A stretch of 39,987 nt of DNA, taken from Pyrinomonadaceae bacterium. Lineage in GTDB: Bacteria; Acidobacteriota; Blastocatellia; Pyrinomonadales; Pyrinomonadaceae. The notes under the pieces are model-generated. The model did not search any database. It saw nothing but the letters and a program-made list of their open reading frames with translations, and had not been told where the DNA came from. Location: positions 1 through 39,987 of the forward strand of contig JAJTWY010000026.1 in NCBI GenBank assembly GCA_021463165.1. The letters are read 5' to 3'. How positions within the stretch are numbered: the first letter of the stretch is position 1; every line of letters starts with the position of its first letter. Shown piece by piece: positions 11,795 through 19,108 of the stretch. The translations under genes and the position numbers were made by a program.

Positions 11795-11816
11795 CAATTA
11801 CGGCTATGCGTAATTG
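11795..11816. promoter_or_regulatory. Palindromic operator, probable ArsR site
   Basis: CAATTACG is followed, after six bases, by its exact complement CGTAATTG. The site sits between the divergent arsR and arsI genes, just after the arsI -10. A winged-helix dimer such as ArsR would fit this spacing. The assignment is from position and symmetry. Confidence 0.65.
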
Positions 11817-11841
11817 ATATTAACAAAGGAGATCTTAGACA

Positions 11842-12324
11842 ATGAACGCGATCAATACCTTAAAAGCTCATCTCGCCCTGAACGTCCGCGATGTTGAAAA
11901 CAGCATCGATTTCTACAAACGCATGCTTGGGATCGAGCCGAGCAAGGTCCGCACCGGCTACGCAAAGTTCGATGTACAGAACCCACCGCTCAACCTGACA
12001 CTCAACCAGGTTCCCTTTACCGGTCAGGGTGCGCTGTCCCATCTCGGAATTCAGGTCGCCACGACCGATGACGTCCTCGCACTAAAAGCTCGCTGGGAAG
12101 AGCAGGGACTGATCCCGCGTGACGAAATGGGAACCACGTGCTGTTATGCCGTTCAGGACAAGACGTGGGTCAAAGACCCCGACGGTAACGAATGGGAAGC
12201 CTTCGTCGTACTCAAGGACAACCTGCCCGAAGGCACGATGAACAGCAACGACGGCGCGTGCTGTGTACCGGCATTTGTCGGCATCGACGGAAAGCCCGCG
12301 GATGTCAAGACAGCTTGCTGCTAG
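11842..12324 (+). CDS. arsI: ArsI-type C-As lyase (organoarsenical dioxygenase)
   Basis: This vicinal-oxygen-chelate enzyme of 160 residues belongs to the ArsI/CadI family. ArsI cleaves the carbon-arsenic bond of trivalent methyl- or aryl-arsenicals with Fe(II) and oxygen, releasing As(III). Diagnostic features are the vicinal thiol pair C100-C101 in GTTCCYAVQDKTWV, the KDPDGNEWE strand with a probable iron-binding Glu 119, and candidate His ligands H10 and H67. The C-terminus adds two more Cys pairs (DGACC and the terminal KTACC), as in other ArsI proteins. AAAGGAG lies ten bases before the ATG. Expression is probably controlled by the adjacent ArsR through the palindrome upstream. Confidence 0.92.
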   Translation: MNAINTLKAHLALNVRDVENSIDFYKRMLGIEPSKVRTGYAKFDVQNPPLNLTLNQVPFTGQGALSHLGIQVATTDDVLALKARWEEQGLIPRDEMGTTCCYAVQDKTWVKDPDGNEWEAFVVLKDNLPEGTMNSNDGACCVPAFVGIDGKPADVKTACC

Positions 12325-12341
12325 TGCCGGAGGAGCCTTGA

Positions 12342-12581
12342 ATGCAATTACGAGAAAAAATGCTCACCAGAAACGACCGAAGCTGTCCGCTAAGAAGCGA
12401 CTGCCGCCGCGAATCCGACCGAAACTTTTTCGGCAGTCTCTTTGAAAAAAACTGGGAGGTTCTGGTGATAAAAACAAACGAACGTACCGGAAAAGCGGAC
12501 TGGATGACACTCTGCTGCGAGGCGGCGGAGGCCGTCTTCCCGGAAGAGTGGCATAAGCGGCCAGTTTTGGCCTGTTGCTGA
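12342..12581 (+). CDS. Small Cys-rich protein after arsI, unknown
   Basis: The ORF has 79 residues and starts 17 bases after arsI. A strong Shine-Dalgarno GGAGGAG (12329-12335) lies six bases before its ATG, which argues that it is translated. It contains six cysteines: C15, C21, the pair C58-C59 (TLCCEA) and the terminal pair C78-C79 (VLACC). The two vicinal pairs echo the terminal pair of ArsI and could bind As(III). There is no signal peptide or membrane segment. I recognise no family. It may be an arsenic-binding or metallochaperone-like partner of ArsI, or a non-conserved ORF. The linkage to arsI and the ribosome site are seen; the function is inference. Confidence 0.5.
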   Translation: MQLREKMLTRNDRSCPLRSDCRRESDRNFFGSLFEKNWEVLVIKTNERTGKADWMTLCCEAAEAVFPEEWHKRPVLACC

Positions 12582-12604
12582 GCAAAGTTTCCGAGAAAAA
12601 GCGC

Positions 12605-12634
12605 TTGACACACGTGTTTTATTTATGCTACATT
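12605..12634 (+). promoter_or_regulatory. Orphan promoter in a non-coding gap
   Basis: TTGACA (12605-12610) is followed after 18 bases by TACATT (12629-12634), preceded by TGC as an extended -10. No protein gene follows on this strand; the next gene, at 12823-13995, is on the opposite strand. Confidence 0.5.
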
Positions 12635-12675
12635 CTTGCATCTGCTAGACGCTATTTGACAATTTAAAAGGCGGG

Positions 12676-12702
12676 AGGCATCGGGTGTGCGGACCGATGC
12701 CT
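12676..12702 (+). other. Perfect hairpin downstream of an orphan promoter
   Basis: AGGCATCGG (12676-12684) pairs with CCGATGCCT (12694-12702) around a nine-base loop. It begins about 35 bases after the predicted transcript start. No run of T follows, so it is not a standard terminator. GGGAGG and a six-codon GTG frame overlap the hairpin. The rest of 12582-12822 holds no gene that I can support; a short GAGGC/GCCTC hairpin lies at 12809-12822 beside the next gene's stop. Confidence 0.45.
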
Positions 12703-12822
12703 TGAGTTCCAACATTAGTTTTACGGTTTTAGGCGGGTGAGATCGTTGAACTAAAGAAAAGAGACGCGAATTAGGGAGTCATCAGGCCTATCTCCCTTAT
12801 CTCGTTTCGAGGCTCCGGCCTC

Positions 12823-13995
12823 TCAGCTCTCGAGCGTTTGAAGCCTGCCGTCTGCAGAGGTTAGATCATCGGATGCCCTCTTGCGGCGACGCAGAAACGC
12901 GGCCAGGCGGCGAAGTGCGAGAGCAACCCCGGTGTAAGTAAGCACTGCTCCGCCGATGCAGGCGACGAATCCGATGAACTGGCCGATCAATCCGAATGAT
13001 TCGCCCGTGTGCATAAACCGCATCCAGGAACGAACTTGTGACGCGCTCGTCTTTTCGGCATAAGGCTCCCATTTAACGGTCTCGGCGGTCGCCGCGTCGA
13101 GATTGAGTGTTCCGCGGCCGAATTTGTTCAGAGCCGTCCCTTCGTCGATGGTGAATGTCGCCTCGGTCGTCAGGGGCAGCCGAAGCGAGATCGATCGCCA
13201 GGTGGTGACGCGCTGCTCGGCACGGCTCCAAAGCTGGTCGAGGTTTGCCGGCACAACGAACGGCGCAGGCGTTTGGGACGCGCGATCTGGTGACGCGGCC
13301 GGTTTCGGCGGTTCGTCGCCGGTGAAGGTAAAGATCAGGTTCGACGCCCACTGGTACGAGATAACGGCGGCGGTTACGGTCAACACGACCAGCACGAGCG
13401 ACGTCCAAAAACCGATCGTCGTGTGCCAATTCAAGTCCCTCGCCTTGGCTCTCGATGTTTTCCGAAACCACGCTCTCGGGCGTACGCTCTTCCACGTAAG
13501 TTTGCGTGGAAACCAGATGTAAATTCCCGTAATTGCAAGCCCGAGGAACATCAGGTTGCACGCGCCGGTGATCGCCTTTCCGATCGCACGCTGATCGCCC
13601 GACATCACCAGCCATCGGTGGAGGTCCGTATTGAACCGGAAAAACGAGCGCGTCACCGAACTTCCCGAGCCGGTGATCTCTCCGGTGTACGGATCGACGA
13701 AGACCGAGCCCGCGCTTCCCAGGCCGACGGTCACCGCCGCCGCAGGATCGTTTTGGGACGCAAACGAGGTCGGTCGAGAATTGGCACGCGCCGCCATGAC
13801 CTTTCCCAGGATCGCCGATGTCGAAAGCCTCGTGTCGCCGATGGTGACGCGCCGCTGGTCTTGCTCGACCCATTCGAGGATATTCTTCTCAAAAGAAAGT
13901 GCCGCGCCGGTGACGCACATGATAAAGATCACGATCCCGCCAACGATGCCGAGCACGAGGTGGAGCCAAAAAATGATCTTTCGAAAGATTCTCAT
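12823..13995 (-). CDS. PepSY-associated transmembrane protein
   Basis: The inner-membrane protein has 390 residues. The first segment (about 8-35, FWLHLVLGIVGGIVIFIMCV) carries the conserved H-x-x-x-G pattern. Further helices lie near residues 145-162, 193-213 and 340-362, and a PepSY-like periplasmic part sits between them (VFVDPYTGEITG, DLHRWLV). PepSY_TM proteins accompany siderophore and heme receptors and are thought to act as iron reductases or uptake partners; conserved His residues in the helices may bind heme. It is the last gene of the minus-strand heme cluster, 40 bases after the small CxxC protein gene. Confidence 0.88.
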   Translation of the reverse strand: MRIFRKIIFWLHLVLGIVGGIVIFIMCVTGAALSFEKNILEWVEQDQRRVTIGDTRLSTSAILGKVMAARANSRPTSFASQNDPAAAVTVGLGSAGSVFVDPYTGEITGSGSSVTRSFFRFNTDLHRWLVMSGDQRAIGKAITGACNLMFLGLAITGIYIWFPRKLTWKSVRPRAWFRKTSRAKARDLNWHTTIGFWTSLVLVVLTVTAAVISYQWASNLIFTFTGDEPPKPAASPDRASQTPAPFVVPANLDQLWSRAEQRVTTWRSISLRLPLTTEATFTIDEGTALNKFGRGTLNLDAATAETVKWEPYAEKTSASQVRSWMRFMHTGESFGLIGQFIGFVACIGGAVLTYTGVALALRRLAAFLRRRKRASDDLTSADGRLQTLES

Positions 13996-14035
13996 TCTTA
14001 TCTTTGTACTGATGTTCGAGGTTTGAACCTCAAAC

Positions 14036-14284
14036 CTAATGCACCACCGCAGTCACATAGCTGTCGGCATCGTGATCGATCAGGTCGAAGACCGAATGTT
14101 GCCTGGCCGGCCACGTCGAGTAATTGATATCAACTACGGCGTCGGTGAAATCGACGAATTCCTCGCGGCTGAAGTTCAACACCATTTTGCCGATCGACAT
14201 ATGCACTACCCTGCAGCCGCCGCAGTACCACAAATGCACGTTCGCCACATTTCGCACCGGTTTTGCCGTTCGTGTGATCTGCAT
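14036..14284 (-). CDS. Small CxxC protein in the heme uptake operon
   Basis: The protein has 82 residues and a CGGC motif (C21, C24) in HLWYCGGCRVVHMSIG, followed by KMVLNFSREEFVDFTDAV. The layout (aromatic, CxxC, His, then a strand and an FS-x-F helix) resembles small proteins of the DUF6686 kind found beside TonB-dependent receptors, but I cannot confirm that by eye. Its start lies six bases after the receptor stop and its stop lies 40 bases before the PepSY gene, so it is in their operon. It may bind a metal or heme in the cytoplasm. Function unknown. Confidence 0.7.
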   Translation of the reverse strand: MQITRTAKPVRNVANVHLWYCGGCRVVHMSIGKMVLNFSREEFVDFTDAVVDINYSTWPARQHSVFDLIDHDADSYVTAVVH

Positions 14285-14290
14285 ATCTTT

Positions 14291-16555
14291 CTATCTGCCG
14301 CGTTCAAAATTCCATCTGAGTCCAAGTCGAAATGTACGCCCGGCTTCTGGACGGTAGATGGTAAGCGAAGTTCCGGTGTTCGGGTCCTGGTCGTTGAGGA
14401 TGTTGTCGACCGAACCATAAACATCGAATCCCTTGACCAGGCTCTTCGATGCATAAACATCCCACAGCTCAAATCCCGGAACGCGGACCGTTGCCGAATT
14501 CCACCAGCTGCTGAAGAAAGTTGCCCTCACATTTGCATTCAGCCCGAGCCGCGCGTTGTCGTAGGCCAGTTTCGCAAATCCGTGATGCTTATGTCGGTTC
14601 GTGAGATTTGGGTTGACGAGGTTCGGAGCTTTGTCCTTAGCATCCAGGTATGTATAGGCCGCACTTACCGAAAAGCCATGCTTCAGGACGTATCCGGCAT
14701 CAAATTCGAGGCCCTGTGTGTAGATGCTTGCGAGATTCTGATAGACAAAGAGCAGTCGGTTGTATGTGATATAGGGCTTGATCACCGGGTCGATGCCATT
14801 CGCCGCCAGCAGCGTATCGACATTAGCAAGCGTTACCATGCCGAGGCTGCGCGAGTTGATCAGATTGCGAACATCGTTGCGGAAGAGATTGACGCCGAAG
14901 CGAGCTCGTCTCTTAAATGCATTGAATTCGCCCCCGACCTGCCACGACCCGGAATGCTCGGGAGCAAGGCCGGGATTACCGATCACCTGGTAGCCGAACA
15001 GCGCATTGCCGAACCGATATCGAAGCTGTCCGAGATCGGGCGCCCTGAAGCCTCTTCCCCACGACGCTCGCAGACTGGCAAATTCATTCAGACGGTAGTT
15101 CAGGCCGAATTTCGGCGAAACCGCCGTGCCGAAGATCGAATGGTTGTCCACACGCCCGCCGATGGTCAGCGTCAGCCGGTCGAGAACATTGATCTTGTCC
15201 TGAAGCCAGAACACACGAGTGTCGGCTTCGCCATGATCGTCCTGCAGCCGATTGAGGCCGCTGTAACGATTTGTCGCGAATTCCGTTCCGACCTGAAGGA
15301 AATGCCGCTCGCCGATGATCCGCGAAAGCGTTGCGTCAAAACGCCCGAACCGTTCAAAAAGATTGCCGTCTGGCAGGGACAGGCCGCTCGGGTACGCGTT
15401 GCTGAAATTGAGTTCGTCGAACCGCGAGAAATTGCCTCGGATCTGCAGATTGGTCCGCCCATCGATCGCCCAATCGGCCGAGGCGCCGAAGTTGTGAGCG
15501 TCGTCCTTGATCCGGCTCGTTTGCTGGCCGCTCATATTGCCCGGACTTGGTTCACCCACGACGCGGCCGAGCGATTCATTCCAGTAGCTGTTTGCGAAGG
15601 CGGTCACCGCAAAGTTGTCGGCAAACTGATACTTGAGCTTTCCAAAACCGTCGTAACGATGATAACCAGAGCCTTCAGCAGTAAAAGTCGCCGGATTGAG
15701 GTCGAACCCATTGTTCTTATGCCGCTCGAAGCTGAAGATGCCGCTCAGTCTGTTGCGTGCGAACCCGACAAGTCCGCGGCCGTCGAAGATCCCAAAGTTC
15801 CCTGCCGACGCCTGAAACGAAGCGGTCAACGGTGCCATCTGTTCTTTCGTTCGCAGGTTGATCACGCCGCCGATGGCGTCCGACCCGTAAAGCGCACTCG
15901 ATGCACCTTTGACCACTTCAACGCTCTCAAGCCGGCCCGTCGACTGGCGGTCGAGATTTATTATGCCGCTCTTGACACCCCGCGCGCCTATCAGCGGCTG
16001 ACCATCGAGCAGGACGAGCACTTGTCGCGAATCGATCCCCTGGATCTGCTCACCCGTGACCGGAGTCGTTTCCGATCCTCTTCGCGTGATCACGCCGGGC
16101 ACCTCGCGAAGAGCCTCGCCGACCGTTTCGTAACCTGTGTTCTTAAGGTCGGCGGCGGTCAGGACATCCACTTTGGTATTGAGGCTCTCGCGGAGTTCCT
16201 CCTGTCGCGAACCGGAATGGACCGTCACCTCCTCATTGATGATCGATGGCGCAAGCGTAACGAGAACCGTCGATCCGGCCGCCACAGTCTCGCTCTTGCG
16301 TGCAAAGCCTCCGGCCAGTGCAATGATCTCGTATTCGCCGGGCACAACGCCCGTGAAGCTGAAATCACCTTCGCGATCAGCGGCCGCCACTCGCTCCATG
16401 CCCGTGGCTCTGCTGCGAAGAATCACCGTCGCTCCCGGAACCGCCGCGTTGGCAGTGTCCTGAACACGGCCTGAAATTATGGTTGATTGTGCGTGCCCGG
16501 AAAGGGCAAAAATGATCGTAAATAAAAATGCCAGGATCGGCTGTTTGCCGGCCAT
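14291..16555 (-). CDS. TonB-dependent outer-membrane receptor, probably for heme or iron
   Basis: The protein has 754 residues. A signal peptide (residues 1-22, ending GHAQ) precedes a carboxypeptidase-regulatory-like beta-sandwich (about 25-105, GRVQDTANAAVPGATVIL). A plug domain (about 115-235) follows, with QVLVLLDGQPL and VEVVKGASSALYGSDAIGG, and then a 22-strand barrel ending LGLRWNFERGR. Such receptors import large ligands using TonB energy. The neighbouring heme oxygenase and PepSY protein make heme or another iron complex the likely ligand. The gene is preceded by two strong hairpins in the 133 bases after the heme oxygenase stop. Confidence 0.95.
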   Translation of the reverse strand: MAGKQPILAFLFTIIFALSGHAQSTIISGRVQDTANAAVPGATVILRSRATGMERVAAADREGDFSFTGVVPGEYEIIALAGGFARKSETVAAGSTVLVTLAPSIINEEVTVHSGSRQEELRESLNTKVDVLTAADLKNTGYETVGEALREVPGVITRRGSETTPVTGEQIQGIDSRQVLVLLDGQPLIGARGVKSGIINLDRQSTGRLESVEVVKGASSALYGSDAIGGVINLRTKEQMAPLTASFQASAGNFGIFDGRGLVGFARNRLSGIFSFERHKNNGFDLNPATFTAEGSGYHRYDGFGKLKYQFADNFAVTAFANSYWNESLGRVVGEPSPGNMSGQQTSRIKDDAHNFGASADWAIDGRTNLQIRGNFSRFDELNFSNAYPSGLSLPDGNLFERFGRFDATLSRIIGERHFLQVGTEFATNRYSGLNRLQDDHGEADTRVFWLQDKINVLDRLTLTIGGRVDNHSIFGTAVSPKFGLNYRLNEFASLRASWGRGFRAPDLGQLRYRFGNALFGYQVIGNPGLAPEHSGSWQVGGEFNAFKRRARFGVNLFRNDVRNLINSRSLGMVTLANVDTLLAANGIDPVIKPYITYNRLLFVYQNLASIYTQGLEFDAGYVLKHGFSVSAAYTYLDAKDKAPNLVNPNLTNRHKHHGFAKLAYDNARLGLNANVRATFFSSWWNSATVRVPGFELWDVYASKSLVKGFDVYGSVDNILNDQDPNTGTSLTIYRPEAGRTFRLGLRWNFERGR

Positions 16556-16573
16556 ATCGATACTCCTATGCTT

Positions 16574-16626
16574 GCGTATCGTGGCCCGCGGAACTACACT
16601 TCGAGTAGTTCGCAGCCGTGATACGC
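16574..16626. repeat. Long hairpin upstream of the TonB receptor
   Basis: The outer arms GCGTATC and GATACGC extend through two G-U pairs and GGC/GCC into an inner stem GAACTAC/GTAGTTC around a seven-base loop. The fold lies 18 bases before the receptor start codon and would form in its 5' leader. It could control translation or processing, or be a small palindromic repeat. Confidence 0.55.
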
Positions 16627-16643
16627 TGTTGAACTCAAATACG

Positions 16644-16683
16644 GCGGCACGTCAAATGGTTTTCGCAGGCCCTGACGTGCCGC
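16644..16683. terminator. Eleven-bp inverted repeat after the heme oxygenase gene
   Basis: GCGGCACGTCA (16644-16654) and its exact complement (16673-16683) flank an 18-base loop directly after the heme oxygenase stop. On the plus strand the stem is followed by TTTTCTT. On the minus strand, where the gene lies, no T-run follows, so partial termination or transcript stabilisation is more likely than a strong terminator. Confidence 0.45.
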
Positions 16684-16688
16684 TTTTC

Positions 16689-17288
16689 TTAAACTGTCTG
16701 CGCAATAGACCTATCTACCTGAGCAGACGAAAAATATTCGGCAAATGCGTCGAACGTATCTCGCGCCGCCTGAACGATGGCCTCATCATCGCCATTTTGC
16801 TCGGCAAACGCCGTGATCGCAGCGCCAAACTTCTTCCACATTGGCCCGACCTGATCGCCGTAACTGTTGAAGAACGAACAGCCGCTCCCATTATCGATCC
16901 CAAGGTGCTGTTTCAAATGCCGTGTAATTATCTGTCCGCCGAGCGTCGCACCTTCGAGAACATAGAGGGTTCCGAACGCCTTCGCCGGCGAGTCAATTTC
17001 GGGCAGGGCGGTCAATACCGGAGCGATCTGGTCCCGGCTATTGAATATCCCAAGTTTCTTCAGGTCGGCTTCGAGCAGATGCGTCTTCAATCTCGCCGTC
17101 AGGTCGAAGCCGGTCGATTCAATTCCCGAGCCGACAAACTTCGGTTCGATCGCTCGATAGAACTGATAAAACCTTGCCAACAACCGCTCATATGCACCGC
17201 GGGTGAATCCGCTTTCCATCACATTGACAACCTTTTCCAGGTTCTCATGCTGGTCTCGGGTCGATTCTTTAAGTTTCGCGAGGATCAT
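16689..17288 (-). CDS. Heme oxygenase (biliverdin-producing)
   Basis: The soluble enzyme has 199 residues and opens heme to biliverdin, CO and Fe(II). The proximal heme ligand is H14 in STRDQHENLEKVV. The distal helix carries the Gly-rich LYVLEGATLGGQIITRH (about 107-125). Length and motifs fit the bacterial HemO/BphO group. A BphO role with a phytochrome is possible, but the adjacent TonB receptor and PepSY protein favour iron recovery from imported heme. It is the first gene of the cluster, and a Fur-box-like palindrome lies 11 bases before its start. Confidence 0.92.
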   Translation of the reverse strand: MILAKLKESTRDQHENLEKVVNVMESGFTRGAYERLLARFYQFYRAIEPKFVGSGIESTGFDLTARLKTHLLEADLKKLGIFNSRDQIAPVLTALPEIDSPAKAFGTLYVLEGATLGGQIITRHLKQHLGIDNGSGCSFFNSYGDQVGPMWKKFGAAITAFAEQNGDDEAIVQAARDTFDAFAEYFSSAQVDRSIAQTV

Positions 17289-17298
17289 TGATTAAATG

Positions 17299-17321
17299 TT
17301 AATGAAAGTCATTTTCATTAA
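17299..17321. promoter_or_regulatory. Fur-box-like palindrome before the heme operon
   Basis: TTAATGAAA and TTTCATTAA form a perfect nine-bp inverted repeat with a five-base spacer. The central 15 bases fit the Fur 7-1-7 pattern TGATAATnATTATCA at five of seven and six of seven positions in the two halves. It lies 11-33 bases before the heme oxygenase ATG, where a repressor would block transcription. A further AATAATGATA follows. Confidence 0.7.
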
Positions 17322-17489
17322 TAATGATATTTGAACCATGGCAGCATGTCAACTAAAGAATGAATTTTTTCAATATCGGTCGAGAGAATGGATGCAGAAA
17401 CCGAGCTGCTGAAAGCTGACAGCCGGAGGCAAAAAAAGCGAAAGAGGCAATATCAGCTTTCGGCAAGCGGTTTCAGGTGGTTGGTCTGA

Positions 17490-18284
17490 CTAGCGGCCTG
17501 TGAAATTTGGCGGCCGCTTTTCAAAAAAGGCAGCAACGCCCTCTTTGAAATCAGCAGACTTGCCCGATTCGATCTGGCATTCGTGTTCGAGTGCGAGCTG
17601 GGCCGCGAGATCGTTCGAGGATGTGGCGTTCATCATTTGCTTGATCCGCCCGATCGCTCCGGTCGGCCCGGCGGCGAGTTTTGCCGCAAGTTTGAACGCC
17701 TCGGATTCTAGAAGATGCGGCTGCACGACGTGATTGATCATGCCGATACGCAGGGCCCGTTCGGCGGAAATTGCATCGCCGGTCATAAAAAGTTCGGTCG
17801 CGATCTTTTCGCCTACAGCCCGCGGAAGGAAGAACGTACCGCCGCAATCCGGCGACAGCCCGATTCGCACAAATGCCTCACGGAACGAGGCATCGTCGGC
17901 AGCGATCACGATGTCACACGCGAGCGCAAAATTGACACCGGCTCCCGCGCAGACGCCGTTTACCGCCGCGATAACAGGAACCGGAATTTCGCGGATAAGA
18001 CGGATCACACCGTGCAGTTTACCGAGCGGTTCTTCGAGAAACGCCTCGATGCGGCCTTCCCTTTCCCACATCGACTGCATCTCGCGCAGATCGCCGCCTG
18101 AGCAGAACGCCCGTCCGCTGCCGGTAAGAACGATCGCTCTCGCACCATCGAGTATCGTTCGCCGAAACGCCGAATCAAGGTCCGCCATCAACTGTGAAGA
18201 GAGCGCATTCAGCGCATCCGGCCGGTTCATCGTAACCGTCGCAACGCCGTCTTTTAGTTCGTACTTTACGGTCTCAAGTTCCAT
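17490..18284 (-). CDS. Enoyl-CoA hydratase/isomerase family, PaaG-like
   Basis: The crotonase-fold enzyme has 264 residues. The oxyanion-hole segments are CSGGD (61-65) and NGVCAGAGVNFALACD. Neither hydratase glutamate is conserved: the first is N118 and the second position is Phe. In their place SPDCGGT puts Asp 146 where PaaG (1,2-epoxyphenylacetyl-CoA isomerase) has its catalytic Asp, and the flanking FVRIGLSPDCGGTFFLPR is PaaG-like. An isomerase role is therefore more likely than simple hydration. No other phenylacetate gene is nearby. It lies 41 bases downstream of the zinc ribbon gene on the same strand. Confidence 0.88.
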   Translation of the reverse strand: MELETVKYELKDGVATVTMNRPDALNALSSQLMADLDSAFRRTILDGARAIVLTGSGRAFCSGGDLREMQSMWEREGRIEAFLEEPLGKLHGVIRLIREIPVPVIAAVNGVCAGAGVNFALACDIVIAADDASFREAFVRIGLSPDCGGTFFLPRAVGEKIATELFMTGDAISAERALRIGMINHVVQPHLLESEAFKLAAKLAAGPTGAIGRIKQMMNATSSNDLAAQLALEHECQIESGKSADFKEGVAAFFEKRPPNFTGR

Positions 18285-18325
18285 ACGCGTTCCCCCTTAT
18301 TTCTGCCTTTTTTACGATCATTTCT

Positions 18326-18607
18326 TTAAGCGTGTCTCGCACGCGAACGACTTGCCTCGTGACAGTCTTTGCACATCACCGAACGCCCGACTTTAGGCTG
18401 GAACGGAACAGTATCGTGCTTTCCGCAGTTATCGCATACGATCTCGTACCGCGTCGGCGCGTCGGGCCTGAGAGCAGCTTTTTTCGAGCGGCACCTCGGG
18501 CATCGCTGTGGCTGCATCATGTTCCGCTGGTAGAACATTTCCTGCTCTTTCTCAGTAAAGTGAAAGATCTCTTTGCATTGGACACACGGAATTTCAACAT
18601 CCGGCAT
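18326..18607 (-). CDS. Zinc-ribbon protein with two CxxC pairs of pairs
   Basis: The protein has 93 residues. The N-terminal ribbon reads CVQC ... CPRC, with FHFTEKEQEMFYQR between them. The C-terminal ribbon is CDNCG ... CKDCH with about 17 residues between the pairs, the 'CxxC-x17-CxxC' layout. Both are structural zinc sites found in small bacterial proteins that may bind nucleic acid, but no reaction is known. It lies 41 bases upstream of the enoyl-CoA hydratase gene. GGAGGTGATAT upstream of the ATG provides a clear ribosome-binding site. Confidence 0.82.
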   Translation of the reverse strand: MPDVEIPCVQCKEIFHFTEKEQEMFYQRNMMQPQRCPRCRSKKAALRPDAPTRYEIVCDNCGKHDTVPFQPKVGRSVMCKDCHEASRSRARHA

Positions 18608-18736
18608 AGAATATCACCTCCAAAAGGGCATGTTTGACGGTTGATACCGCAATACTAGCATAGAGCTACGCATTTGGATAAAGGCAGCGGTCGATGACTT
18701 TCGTGACGCGTGAAAATACTCTATATTTGCTGTCCT

Positions 18737-19108
18737 ATGGAACAGAAAGCGACAGAATTCTTCCGCTGGGAAGATATGCCGAAAGAGAAGGTCACGGATA
18801 TGCTCGATCGTCGCCTGATAACCGGCGAACGCATGATGCTCGCCCACGTCTATCTAAAAAAGGGGTGTATCGTGCCGCAGCACTCCCACGAGAATGAGCA
18901 ATTGACCTATATTCTCGACGGAGCACTCAAGTTCTGGATCGGCGAGGAAATGCGCGAACAGATCGTCCGGGCCGGCGAGGTCCTCGTGATCCCGGGCAAT
19001 GTTCTGCATAAGGCCGAGGCGCTTGAGGACACGCTCGACGTCGATATCTTCAGCCCGCCGCGGCAGGATTGGCTGGATAAGACGGATGATTATTTGAGGC
19101 AGAAGTAA
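18737..19108 (+). CDS. Cupin-domain protein
   Basis: The single-domain cupin has 123 residues from MEQKATEFF. The metal-binding motif 1 is present as PQHSHENEQLTYILDGAL (two His and a Glu), and motif 2 as PGNVLHKAEAL (His). Such cupins may be sugar-phosphate isomerase- or dioxygenase-like, or simple small-molecule sensors. The frame is open nine codons further up (18710), but the family-like sequence begins at 18737. Its TAA overlaps the ATG of the SDR gene by one base, so the two are translationally coupled and probably act together. Confidence 0.8.
   Translation: MEQKATEFFRWEDMPKEKVTDMLDRRLITGERMMLAHVYLKKGCIVPQHSHENEQLTYILDGALKFWIGEEMREQIVRAGEVLVIPGNVLHKAEALEDTLDVDIFSPPRQDWLDKTDDYLRQK

Noticed and set aside
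14039..16474. Very long (811 aa) plus-strand open frame
   Set aside because: It is the antisense of the TonB-dependent receptor. Its product is rich in rare combinations with no family motif, while the minus-strand frame has all receptor features.
17411..17461. GAAAGCTGA/TCAGCTTTC inverted repeat with a T run on the minus strand
   Set aside because: Loop is 33 bases and the T run lies within it, so a terminator for the enoyl-CoA hydratase gene cannot be supported.
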